From assembly GCA_013365325.1 (NCBI GenBank), contig JABVXV010000494.1:1-34215 (forward strand): a stretch of 34,215 nucleotides of DNA, given 5' to 3'. The notes beneath the pieces were generated by a model that was given only the letters and a program-made list of their open reading frames with translations, was not told the origin of the DNA and made no database searches. Within the stretch, counting starts at the first letter, position 1, and every line of letters begins with the position of its first letter. This DNA comes from Dipetalonema caudispina. Lineage: Eukaryota > Nematoda > Chromadorea > Rhabditida > Onchocercidae. Positions 20,980-32,608 of the stretch are shown here, piece after piece. Both the position numbers and the translations under genes were made by a program.

Positions 20980-23900
20980 ATTATTATACCAATAAAATTT
21001 AGCTTTCCTTTCTAATAGATAACGAAGTGAAAGCTACTGCAGTATTAGTAATGATATTAATAGAAACTGCAATAGTACGAATAATAGTGATAGCAATAAT
21101 AATAATAATAGCAGTAATAATAGATGTAATAGTAATTGTATTAGTAATACAACTAGTTGTTGTTTGTCTAGCAAAATGCTAGTAATAATAATTGTTTTTA
21201 AAGTGGGCCTTACGGCCCCCAATGAAATAATCGATTATTTGATTCTGTAATTTGCCAAAAATTGATATTTTTACAGAATTTTTCCGTCTTTTTTTTCCTC
21301 GTTATGAAATTAAATTTTGCTTTTTTTCGAATATAATATACAGCAATTGTAGTAATTGTAATTGTAAATCTTTCCGTTTGTTTATTTTTTCGTATATTTT
21401 CACCAGTAACAGCTTAAATATGATTGATTTGTTATCAAACGTGATCGTAGCAATGAATGGATAGTAATAATTTTGTATTGTATGATGAAATTGTTGTGTT
21501 GAAGCCAGAATTGAATTTGAATTTGAATTTGATTTCACACACTTCACGTCGTATATGTAGTAGCTTCTTGTTATAAATTCTTGCCGCTAAAAAAAACAAA
21601 AAAAAAGAGATTTTTGAATTCTTAAATTTCACCTTTTTTTTTTTTGAAAAAATATCGTCTGACTTTCATGAAAAAATTCGTATGAGAGAAAAAGAAAGTA
21701 ACGAAAGATTGTTTGCTTTTTTTTTAATAATGAAAGAAATGATAGGGAGAGAGAGATGGAAAAGAAAAGAAAAATCCTAAAGAATTAATTCGGATTTTAT
21801 TTATTAATAATAAATAACTATCAATTGCAAATGATTAAATCACCAAGTAGATAATTAAACTGATAAAGAATTAAGTAATAACATGAAAAACTAAGCACTA
21901 CAAGTTCTAAACTTTGAAATTTGGGTTAAATCAATAAGATGATACGATAAGATTAATTTTCTTCCTATATAAAATTCAAAATTTTCATCCATCAAGAATT
22001 TATTTCAAGTTGACTTTTCTATTTTTTCTTCTTTTAAAGAGAAGATAAATGGGAAAAATGATGTTAAAGGAAAAAAATGCTCCCTATGGGAATGATTTCA
22101 TATTTCAATAAATGAGTCTTGCATTTCCAATCTAAAATTCTTTGTTTAGCAGAAATTGGGAAAAAAGAGGCTAAGTAAGAATGGAATCTTTCCAAATATG
22201 TGGTAAAGCCAATATTTCAATTCAAAAAAAATGTTAAATTGTTTATAACTAGTTGTAAGATAAGCTTTCTGTTAGTTATTGAACATCAAATTTCATTCAA
22301 AAAAAAAAAAGGAGGAAATTTTTCCTCTTAAGAAATTTTATTTTTGTCAAAACGATAGAGCTGTTTTTAAGTTTCATTAATTCCTTAATTTTAATGAAGA
22401 AGGAAAAATAAATTTTTTGGTTTAAATGATTACTTATAATTGATAATGATCAGAGAGCAAATTCTAGGATTTATTAGAGTCAACTGAATCAATTGAAGTA
22501 AATTATCATATGTTTGCGATTTCCAGTTACAAAGCAAAAATCAAAATATATATAGTAATTAAGTAATTAAACAGTGTAACATATCCATTTGTCAGTAAAC
22601 AAGAAATATTTTAATTAATATAATGCAATGAACTGTAATGCATATTGTCCAAGTAAGCTTATTTGCATTGCAAAAGCTATAAAATTCCGTGACAAAAAGA
22701 GAAAAAGAAACGTAGCAAGTAGAATTATAATTTTTCAAAATTTGAAAAGTTACTTATACATTTAAATTTAATGATAACCTTGATTAATGAAATGAATTGT
22801 ATTAAATGAAATACATACATTTGGCTCTTTAAAAAGGAATAGATAATAATGATATACAAGGCGGTCTCTGATCAGACCTTTTTGTAATGCAATTAAAAGT
22901 TTTAGAAAAAATTAAAGTTTAGTTTCAGTTGCAGCAGAAGATGAAAAAAAAAAAAAAACAAGGCAAGTTATTAACTGTGCTGTTAAAATTGCTTTGGTTT
23001 TTTCTTCGTCTTCTTTTTTTTTTTTTCTTGTTTAAGAATTATCACAAATAAATTTTTGCAAATTTCTCTATCGAATCAGTTAAAGGATGATAATGGAAGG
23101 ATAAAATTAAAATACAGTATGATATATCAATATATAATACCATGCAATATTTTAATTTTATTTTTTAGATTGAATGAAGTGAATAATAATTGGAAATTAT
23201 TTTCCATAAAACAATCATAAATCAAAAATGGAAATTGTGTAACAAATAAGAGCGAAGAAAAAAAAAGATGACGTGAAAATTGTTTCAGAAAAATAAATAG
23301 GAAAATAATATAATGAATGAATGGAACAGTTAGTAAAATTTTTGAATAATATTTAAAGAGTAAATGATGGTAATGTAAAATTAATAGTTATAAAAGTGTT
23401 AAAAATTTAAATCAACTAATATTATTAAAAAAAAAAATTTAATCAAGTATTTCGATCAATAACTTGCAATCGTATAAGAAATTAAATGAAGAATGTTTTT
23501 GACAAAAAAAAAAATATCATTTGTTAAATTTCTATGAGAAAATATTATTGATTAGTTATAATATTAAAGTGTATTAATTCATAGTTAAAAATCGTTTAAA
23601 CATTTCAATAAAATATGTTTAGAGATTTCGAAGATAATATAAATTAGCAAATTTTCTACAAATGAGCAGCTATTAATTTGACAATTTGAGAAGTTTTACG
23701 CCATCCTATTGCTTCTTTTTTTAATGTTCTCATTAATTTAATCGTATTTTGTTCAACTTACTCCTATACTTTTTTTTTTTGTTTTTTATTTGATTTAGGA
23801 TAAGATGATCGAAATTGATATTATTACTGAATGAATTTAGATTTAAATTTGAATTTAAATCGAAATATAAATCAATCAGTGATAGTGTTCGATGAAATGT

Positions 23901-24113
23901 ACGATAAAAACAAATTATAGGTAGAATGTTTAAACAAATTGAAGGGGCATATTCATTAAATGATTATTCAAATATATAATTAAGTTAGATAAGAAAATAA
24001 AGTGAATTATACAGCAAGTGTGAGATGAGATGTCTGATAAAATATATATTCCAATTAAACAAAAAATAAATGTATAAGTAATCATCGGAAATTTACTTTG
24101 TAGAAATTAATTT

Positions 24114-24535
24114 GATACAGTTGAATTTAAGGAAGAAGATTGGATGTAAAAGACAAACAAAAACAATTTATTATATTAGTACTCAAATATACGCTAATTA
24201 AAAAATGAAAAAATGAAAAGAAGATGAAATGATTGATCAAATATCTTCCATCAATTTTCGGCAAAATATATATTAACCCAAATTTGTTCGATATGGATAA
24301 ATTTAAAGAAGAAGAAATGAGATAGAAAAAAATGATTGAAAACCAATTTATTATATTATTACTTAAATATAGAATTAAATCACAATAATTTAAAAATAAA
24401 AATAAAAGCAAAATAAAATAATTGCTCAAATATTTTTCATTTTTGGCAAATATGTATATTAATCCAAATTTATTCGATACAGTTGAATTTGAATAAAAAA
24501 AGAGATAACGGATATGAAATGAATAATCAAATCAG
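24114..24535. repeat. Diverged ~180-bp tandem repeat, two full copies and a partial third
   Basis: Copy 1 is 24114-24289 and copy 2 is 24290-24475; a partial third starts at 24476. Each begins GATACAG/GATATGG-TTGAATTT-like and contains CAATTTATTATATTA. Each ends with a TATATTAA-C-CAAATTTRTTC motif. Divergence between copies is substantial, so the duplication is old. Copies may extend weakly upstream of 24114. Confidence 0.85.
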
Positions 24536-25523
24536 GAAAAGCTTGAAGAAGATGAGGAAGTTTAAAACAACTGTTTGAAATTAGTAAATTGTAACAGAAA
24601 CAAACACTTCACATTTCAACCGGAAATTTCTTCTTCTTTTTCTTTTTTATTATTATATTGTTGATTGAATATTTGAAAAGAAAAACATTATCCATTCATT
24701 TTTTTTTTCTTCATTAAATTAGATTAGAGTGAGAAGCAAAAAAAAAAAAAAGAAAAAAAGAAAGAAATTTGAAAATAAAGGAATAAAATGAAAGGGAAAT
24801 ATATTTGAGAAGAAAAGAATAAAAAGATTTAAAAGATAGTTTATGTTACGAAACGAAAGAGATAAGTTAATCAAATGAAAAGATAGCTAACAAAAAAAAT
24901 AAGAAAAAAAAAAAAAAAAAAAAAACATTATCTTTTTAGCCCAACAAAACTAAAAGTTAATCAAAGTTTTTTTTTTTTTTTCAACCTTTTTTTTTCGCGC
25001 CTCTGAATTGAACTTTTGTTTTCTCTTTTTTCTCGTCTTTTTCTTCTTTTTTGCTTCATTTCTTCTTTTTTTTTTTAACAGTCGTACTTTAAACTAATTA
25101 TAGTAAAAAAAATTTCATTGAGTAATAAAAAAAAAAAATGAAAGTAGAAGATAATAGAATATTTTAAAAAAAAATGTTCGATCAAATTTAAAACGAAATG
25201 ATTGAAAAAAAAAAAAGGATAAAAAAAAATTGAAAAGAGAAAATGGATGAAAATTAAAAGGATAAAAAGAAAAATTCAACATACTATAAGAGATAATCAT
25301 CATTTTAATTAGCATTTTATTATAATGGATGAAGAGGGAAAGTTGAGAAGCTTTTAAGCAAAACTTTTCTTTTCATCCTTATAATTTCCTCAACTAAGAT
25401 CTTTATTTTATCCTGACAAGTTTATTTATCCATTAACAACAAGCAACTTTTCCATTTCTCAAAACATTTAACAGTAATAAATTGTGAAAGAGAAAGATAA
25501 AGCACTAACTAACTGATCTCAAT

Positions 25524-25525
25524 GC

Positions 25526-25565
<40 letters not shown>

Positions 25566-25626
25566 ATTGCTGTTGTTATTGTTGTCGTTGTTGTTGTTAT
25601 CGCTGTTAGTGTTGTCATTATTGTTG
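25524..25626. repeat. (ATT)n followed by degenerate GTT-rich triplets
   Basis: A perfect ATT run (about 25524-25563) is followed by triplets such as GTT, ATT, GTC and GCT for ~60 bases. The triplet phase is kept and the differences are mostly transitions. Confidence 0.9.
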
Positions 25627-26495
25627 AAAAATTTTTAAGTGGATTAATTTTATACATTTAGTGAAGCTTTATCATTTTCCTTTCTCTATCATTTACTTTT
25701 ACTTTTTTCATTTTTATTTAACTTTTTTTTTTAAATACACTATATTTAATATGTAGTATGATATGTTTTTTTTTTTTTTTTTTTAATAAATTATTTATTT
25801 CTTTTTGTTATTTGTTTTTTTTATTTGTCTATGCATGAATTTTTCTTTCTTACCTTTAATTCTAAATAAATGATCGAAATGTGTTCTTTCGAAAAAAAAA
25901 AAAAAAGAAAAACAAAATGAATAAGTATGAATTACAATAATATAGATGAAAGTAATTTAATCATTACAGTATGATGGATATTCGTAAGCTAATAGTATCA
26001 TTCTTTAAAAAAAAAAAAAAAAAAATTTATAACATCGTTTTATAAAAATCATCATTTTATCCATTTTTGTTATAATTCATTCGATAAAGTAATCAATACT
26101 TTTTGTATAATTTATGTACTAAAATACTAAAACATTATGTACTTTTTGCATATACTATATCATACAATATCTTTTACATTTACTCAAAAAAAAAAAAATT
26201 ATATATTTATATGTTAGAATAACTTATTAAATCAATTATTAAAAATAATCAAATATGTATAAAATTTCTAGTGATGTAACAAATAATAAATATCAATATC
26301 TTAATAATAATAATTAAATTAAAATTAAAATGAATGAAACAAAAGATAGAAATATTTGGAAATGAAAAATTTCTCTTAACAAATTTTGCTGAAAAAAAAA
26401 AAAAAAAAAAACATTACCATGAAAAGAATTGTTAAAATACAACGAACAAAACAAGTGCAACAATTAATAAAAAAGTTAAATGCATTATCTGTTAA

Positions 26496-26578
26496 TTGTA
26501 TGTGTATGTATGCATGTATGTATGTGTATGTGTATGTATATGTATGTGTATGTATGTTGTATGTGTATGTATGTATAC
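26496..26578. repeat. (TATG/TGTA)n microsatellite
   Basis: Alternating TGTATG and TATGTG units. The overlapping ORF with a Cys/Val/Tyr-rich string is an artefact. A complementary-orientation CATA array is at 32170-32222. Confidence 0.95.
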
Positions 26579-27808
26579 AATTGTGTTTATTGTTGTATGA
26601 ATTTGAAATAGATGAAGTTGATCAAAGGAAGCAAAAATGGATGAATTGTGATAAATGGATGACCGATACTATTGCTGAAGGAAGGAAAAAAAAAAAAAAA
26701 AGAAAAGAAAGAAAGAGAAGGAAAAAAGAAAAAAGAAAATTTCATGTTTTGATCAAAAAGCGATAAAAATTGAGCAAAAAAAAAAAGATTAAAATCTTTC
26801 CAAATTCAAAAAGAGGACCAATAAGAAAGAGGGTTGACCTTAGTAGTATATATCAACGATGTCACCTCTGTTACTTTCTTCTTCACTCTCTCTCTCTCTT
26901 TCCTCCTATCTTCCTCTTCTTCATTCTCTTTTAACATCGAATCTAAGTAATTTTTTAATACTGTCACTAATACTACTACTATTACTAAAACAAACTACAA
27001 ATTTCTCTTCTCTTTTCCATTTATGGAATTTTGCCAACAAAAATTTTTTAAAAAAAGAAAAAAGTAGGAGAAAAAAAAAAAGATGAAAGAAGACGATGAA
27101 GTCATTAGTTTATTTATTTATTTATTTAATTAATTAGCAAAATAATTCCTTTTTATAATTTTATGTTTATTAGTTATAGATAACATTTATTGATATACAA
27201 GGAACAATTATTTGAAAAAGTTGAAATTTGAAAATTTCAAAGATATTTGCAGAAATGCAAAAACAGAAAAATTAAAGAGAATAATGGGAGCGATAACTAT
27301 CATTAAACAATTATTCATCCAAAAAAAAAAAAAAAAAAGGAAAAGGAAAAGGAGAGGAATTTAATTCTTAGGTAAATTATTGTTTGCCAAGAGTAATCGT
27401 ACCATTTTTTTCTTCTTTCTTTTTTTTTTTTTTTTTTTTTAAAGAAATTAAACAAATGATAGGCACTACTATCTGTCACAAAAAGAATAACAGCAAATAT
27501 AAGGGGGAGAAAAAGTTTATTTAACAAAATTAAAGCTAATATTGTTTTGATTATGGTTATTATTATCAAGATATTATTGTTAACTTATTCATAAATAAAA
27601 TTTATTCAATGATATACAACAAATATTATTAATAGGGAAAGAACGTAAGAAATCATTACATACTTATTTCAATTATCTCAGTTCTAATTTTATATGAAAT
27701 TTAATTTATCAATAGTATGGAATTTATCAATACATTAATTGATTCAAATGCATATTAAAAAAATTAGAAAATTCGATTTACAGATAGAAGTAGAAAAAAG
27801 TTAATTTA

Positions 27809-28013
27809 TTAATTAGAATTTATAAATTTCAAACTTGAGATAAGCAATAAAATCAGATATGATAATCGACTTTAACTTTAAATTAAAAATTTTTCTCGAG
27901 ATCTATTTGATTAAAACGTAAAATAACAAATGGAAAAAAAGAAGAACTATAGAAACTGTCATTGTAAGATTTTATTGCTTATCTCAAATTTGGAATTTAA
28001 AAATTCTAATTAA
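27809..28013. repeat. Inverted repeat, 46-bp arms
   Basis: Arm 1 (27809-27854) and arm 2 (27968-28013) are reverse complements apart from a few substitutions. Both contain GAGATAAGCAATAAAATC or its complement. The 113-bp spacer is unrelated AT-rich DNA. There is no open frame or evident target-site duplication, so a MITE-like origin is only possible. Confidence 0.88.
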
Positions 28014-28413
28014 CAAATAGTCATTTTAATTAATCTTCTCGAAAAGATATTCGTACAATAAATTATGATAATTATCATAAAATAATTTCTTTTAGACAAA
28101 AATAGTATGTAAACGAAAGAGTGTTAATGCGAGATGAAATTGTAATCGTTTTTGTTGAAATTAGTCAGAAATGAAATGAATTAAGCAAAAAGAAAAAAAA
28201 AAAAAGAAAGAAAGAAAAGATAAGAATTAACTTATGGTAAATGTAATCAATAAGAAATAAAGATATAAAACTAAAATTAAAGCAAATTAATTAATGAAAT
28301 AATTCGAAAATATTAATTCATCAATTAATTGTTACAAAAAAAAAAAAAAAAAATTTCAACTGTCATCGTATCATTGGCTTAATTTTGTTTTTTCTTAATT
28401 CTTCCATACATAC

Positions 28414-28491
28414 TGTAGCAAACAAATTGCTTTCTAATTTAACAAAAACAAGCTTGGCTCTTTTTCTGTCCTCCATCATTTCTGATATCAT
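28414..28491 (-). CDS. Candidate small 5' coding exon (26 codons), unproven
   Basis: On the minus strand an ATG at 28491 opens a 26-codon frame (MISEMMEDRKRAKLVFVKLE and six more residues) ending at a GTATGT donor (28413). The codon use is unusually non-AT for this region. It could be a 5' exon of the FGF gene, but its phase 0 end does not match either best acceptor of the first visible FGF exon. On the other strand the same bases have TGTAG before 28419 and GTAAGT after 28497. Confidence 0.25.
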
Positions 28492-28575
28492 TGGATGGTA
28501 AGTACAACAAACTTAAAAAAATGACAGATCAAAATAATTTACCATAACCATTTTTTTTTTTTTCCTCCCCTCTCT

Positions 28576-28577
<2 letters not shown>

Positions 28578-28608
<31 letters not shown>

Positions 28609-28616
28609 ATTGATAT
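28578..28616. repeat. T39 homopolymer
   Basis: Thirty-nine consecutive thymines after a CCTCCCCTCTCTCC tract: the longest single-base run in the window. Confidence 0.9.
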
Positions 28617-29170
28617 TTTTAACTGTTCTATTATGAATTACTAATGAAAATTGAATGTAATTATAATAATTCTTTTCATGTATCATTTTCTTGAAATTTT
28701 TTTACTAAAATAAAGGAAAAAATATACATTCATTCATTTCTTGTTTTATATTACTTTTATTTAATGAGAGAGAAAAGAAAAAAAAAGGATAATTAGTGTT
28801 AAATTCTTGTCTTTTTTGTTGTTATTTTATCCATTACTTTAGTAATAATTATAATTGTTGAATTATCATAGAATTGATATCAGAATCATAAATTGAAAAT
28901 ATTCCCGTATAGCAAAATTTCCAGGGATCAAAAATCATCATATCCATTTATCACTAAATTTTTTTTTTTTTTTTTTTTTGTAAAATTTGTAAGAAATATT
29001 TTCTTTTAGTAAAAATTTGGATTACATTTTTATATTTAATCATAATATTATGATAATAATTTTAGTAAATGCAATAATTTTACGTTTCGTTTAGTTCTCT
29101 TTCATTTTTGTCGAAAATCTCATCTAATATACAAAAATTTGCTACACTGAATAAAAATTTGTTTTAAAAT

Positions 29171-29284
29171 TCAAAACAAGGTTTGGAAAACGAAACTGGA
29201 CGAAAAAAAAAAAAATGAAACGAACGACAAGAAGGAACAGTTGTCTGATCCTATAAGAAACAAACATATAATCCATCCAGCCAT
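29171..29284 (-). CDS. Candidate 37-residue hydrophobic small ORF
   Basis: An ATG at 29284 begins MAGWIICLFLIGSDN, signal-peptide-like, then a Phe/Ser-rich tail from a T13 run and a TGA at 29173-29171. The 13-T run explains the tail. The start alone could be a real exon spliced at the GTTTGT near 29264, leaving phase 1. Not established. Confidence 0.2.
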   Translation of the reverse strand: MAGWIICLFLIGSDNCSFLSFVSFFFFSSSFVFQTLF

Positions 29285-31422
29285 CAATCCGTTCGTCTAC
29301 TTGCCGTTTAGTTTAGTTTAGTTTACTGGCAAAAAAATCATCGACCGATCTTCTAATATTAAAATATATACATGTATATAATATATTAATGATGAAATGT
29401 TTAATTAACTAAACATCCATTTTTTTTTCTTTCTGCATTATTTTATTTGAATAAAATTTTAAAAAATTTGGTACCTTCTTTTTTTTTCAATCTTTTTTTG
29501 TCAATTAATATTAAAGAATAGCAATATTGATTGATTGTGATGAGGAAATAGTTTTTTTTTTTCCTTTTCTTTTTTTTTTTTTGCTTAATTATCAATGATA
29601 ATGACATTTATTTGTCGAAAATGTTATTTGTGAATTGAAAAAGAAAATTACATCATTAGGCAAAGAACAGTTTTCATCCATTTTAATTCACATGCAATGA
29701 TTACCTCTTGAAACTTTGAAATTAATTAAAATGAAGAGATTAAAAACTTATGCGACAAGTTTATCAAAAACAAACAGTTGATGCTAATTTTTCATGATAA
29801 GTTTGGAAATGATCTATTTAAATAAGCATAATGAACAATGATTACTGTAACAGAAACGATAAAGCTAACAGTAAACTTCAATTATTTCATCATTACAAGA
29901 AGTTTCGTACTTAAAACGGAAAAATGAAATCCTGCAAGGATGAAAAAAAAATGAAATATCGGCCATTATAAATCGTAATGATTTTCGTTGAAACAAAAAT
30001 TTTTCAAAGTATTAAATTTAAAAAAAAAAAAAAAAGAAACAAAAAATGTGTTGAAATTGTTATGCATATGATATCAAATATATGTGTATCAAAGAAAAAA
30101 TGGACTAAAAGAAGAAAAAAGTACAGAAATAAATTTTAGAAATTAAATCGAAAAGTAAAATAAAAATGTTGAAATGGAAGACAATAAATACATTAATGAT
30201 AAATGCATTTTAAATGTTACTTGTCGTGTAGCAAAATAATTCCTAATGTTTGTTTTACGTGAAAAATTCATTTCATCCGATGTAAAATTTCATGATGTTC
30301 CTGCCAGTAGCAATCATTCATTTCATTTCATTTTAGCTTTAACTTATTCATTAATCATTTATATGCTATTAATATATTATTCACTTATTTCTTGCAAATA
30401 TATATACATATAAAACAGTTATTCAAGTTATTCATTCCTGTCTCATTTTCTACCTTCACCATCCCTTTTTCAATTGTGACAAATGTTGAATCAAGCTTTT
30501 CATTTCCTAATCATTTCATTTTCATCAATTTTATACATTCTATTAGTTTTTTTTTATTAAATTATCATTAAAAGTTAAATTGATAAATGAATTAAGCAGA
30601 TTTGATATAATTTCTAACAATTTCATCTTTTTTCCTGCTTTTTTTTTCTCCACACTGTTATTTATGATAAAAGTAAACGTAATTACAACGACGAATCTCT
30701 CTAAATTCTGTAATTCGATTTAAATGAATAAATTTACCCATTATTTAATAAAAAAGAAAAATAAGTAAATAAGTCAACGAAGCTAAGAGCATTTCAACTA
30801 ATTTTTAAACATTAATCATTATATTAAATTGCTGTGATACTTTTCTCAATTTTCCATGATATCATCATGAAATGAAATGATAAAAATTACATTTTATAGC
30901 AACAATAATTTATTCCATATTTATTTAATTCAATCGGAAAATAAAATATTGAATATTTATTTATCAAAAAATGTCAATGTTTCAATTTTCTGATATTCTT
31001 CACTTTTTTTTTTTTACCGTAAAAGAAGAAATAAAGTACAGTGACATGGAGGAAAAAAAAAGAAGAGAAAAGAAAAAGTTAAAAAATTGAAAATGAAGCA
31101 AATTATCTTGAAAGCATTCAAATATTTTCAATATTTTGCAAAAAAAAAAGAAAAAGAAAAAAAATGGTATTATTTAGTATGGATTAAATATGAAAATGAA
31201 CGAATGTTTTCTTTTTTTTTTATTCAATTTTTTTTTTTTTTTTTTTTTTTAGATATTCAATATTTGTAAATTTGAAATGATTCATAACAGGGCATTGAAA
31301 TGTCCTCACTTATGAACTTTTGAAGTTTTTCACAATCAAGTATTAACTTTAGTTAAGTAGAAAAAACAGAAAGAAAAAAAGAGAAAGGAAAAGAAAGGAG
31401 AAGAGAAGGACAAATATTAAAT

Positions 31423-31489
31423 GTGGTATAGGAATTGATTGAATTAATATAGGAAATGAAAGATTTTTTCTTTCCTTTTCCTATACCAC
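31423..31489. repeat. 11-bp-arm hairpin
   Basis: GTGGTATAGGA (31423-31433) and TCCTATACCAC (31479-31489) are perfect reverse complements around a 45-base loop. Confidence 0.85.
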
Positions 31490-31669
31490 TCTAAATCTAA
31501 TTCATTTTCCTATCTTATCCTTTCATTTTACCTATTCTTTTACTATCTTTTCTAATACTAGCATTATTATCATCGTCCAATCTTATCCTAACTTTCGAGT
31601 AATCTAAGTTTTAAACTTTTCAATCTATTTCCGCAAATGACATTTCCAAACTTCTTTTCATTCTCTTTT

Positions 31670-31739
31670 TCCCTTCTCTCTTTCTTTCTTTCTTTCTCTT
31701 TCCCCCTCTCTCTCTCCCTCTCTCTACTTTCTTTTCTTT
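31670..31739. repeat. CT-rich polypyrimidine tract
   Basis: Almost uninterrupted C and T (CTTT, CTCT and CCCCC words), ending just before the CACCTA/CAGCTG/CAGGTG cluster. Confidence 0.9.
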
Positions 31740-31742
31740 CGT

Positions 31743-31771
31743 TCACCTACACAGCTGCTCAGATCAGGTGA
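31743..31771. promoter_or_regulatory. E-box/CACCT cluster
   Basis: TCACCT (31743-31748), CAGCTG (31752-31757) and AGGTGA (31766-31771) lie within 29 bp. The outer pair is an inverted repeat; CAGCTG and CAGGTG are E-boxes, the binding words of bHLH proteins, and CACCT is the ZEB/ZAG-1-type word. Position in a simple-repeat-rich area weakens the case. Confidence 0.3.
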
Positions 31772-32169
31772 TAAATGATAGAAAGAAGTGGCACGTTTCA
31801 ATTTCGAACCAAATAATGATCATCAATTAATGAACTTGAAGATAAAATAAACCTATCTAGGTAATTTAGTAATTAATAAAAATTAATTAATACTCACTTA
31901 CCTATAGGTTCATCAAATACAATAGATTTATTTGAAAAAAAAAAAAAAGAGAAATTTGACTAAAATTAATTTTGAAAAGTAAATGAAAGAGTATCGAAAT
32001 TATCGAATAAAAAGAAAAGAATATTAGTGGAACCCATCTTAGCTTCTTTTCATAGGCTTTACTTCATATTCTTTTGGATATAGCCCTATAATTTACTTGA
32101 ATAATAAAAATTCGGAATAAAATCCGTATAAACCGATTTATACAGTCATATAACAGACGGATTCATACT

Positions 32170-32222
32170 CATACACATACACATACACATACATACATAC
32201 ATACATGCATATACATACACTC
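32170..32222. repeat. (CATA/CACA)n microsatellite
   Basis: ACATACACATACAC units and CATACATACATA, the complement of the array at 26496-26578. Confidence 0.94.
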
Positions 32223-32287
32223 ACATACACACAGACAGATACAAACATGCACAAAATTTGATTGATGACAAACTTTTATGTATGCGG

Positions 32288-32573
32288 TGAAGAAGAAGAA
32301 GGAGAGAGAGAGAGAGAGAGAGATGCTTGGATGATGAAGAAGCATCCCGAAATATGTCTGCTTTTTCCTTCTACCAACATTTCATTTCCTCTTTCTCTTC
32401 CTCTTCCTCTTCCTCTTCCTCCTCCTCCTCCACCTCCTCCTCCACCTCCTCCTCCACCTCCTCCACCACCCCCAATTCCTCCTCCTCCTCCTCTTCCTTC
32501 TTCTTCTTCTTCTTCTTCTACTTCCTACTTTTTTTTTTCCACCCTTCCTTTTGTCATTTCATTTCATCATCAT

Positions 32574-32605
<32 letters not shown>
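32288..32605. repeat. Purine and pyrimidine simple-repeat block (GAA, GA, CTT, CCT, A-run)
   Basis: In order: GAAGAAG and GAGAGA (32288-32322), CTT/CCT/CAC triplets (32390-32525), a T/C tract, CATCATCAT and a 30-base A-run. The minus strand of the CCT part has many GG pairs. The 144-codon ORF with a poly-Pro string comes from this repeat and is not a gene. Confidence 0.93.

Positions 32606-32608
<3 letters not shown>

Noticed and set aside
21034..21222. Leu-rich minus ORF upstream of the FGF exon
   Set aside because: It is a degenerate TTA/ATA repeat read as Leu/Ile. It has no ATG and ends in TAG, and gives no plausible splice into the FGF frame.
24127..24429. 100-codon minus ORF
   Set aside because: It lies in the 180-bp tandem repeat and its hydrophobic character follows from TTT/ATT codons.
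26386..26766. Lys/Cys-rich plus ORF
   Set aside because: A-runs, a TATG microsatellite and GAA/AAG repeats make up most of its length.
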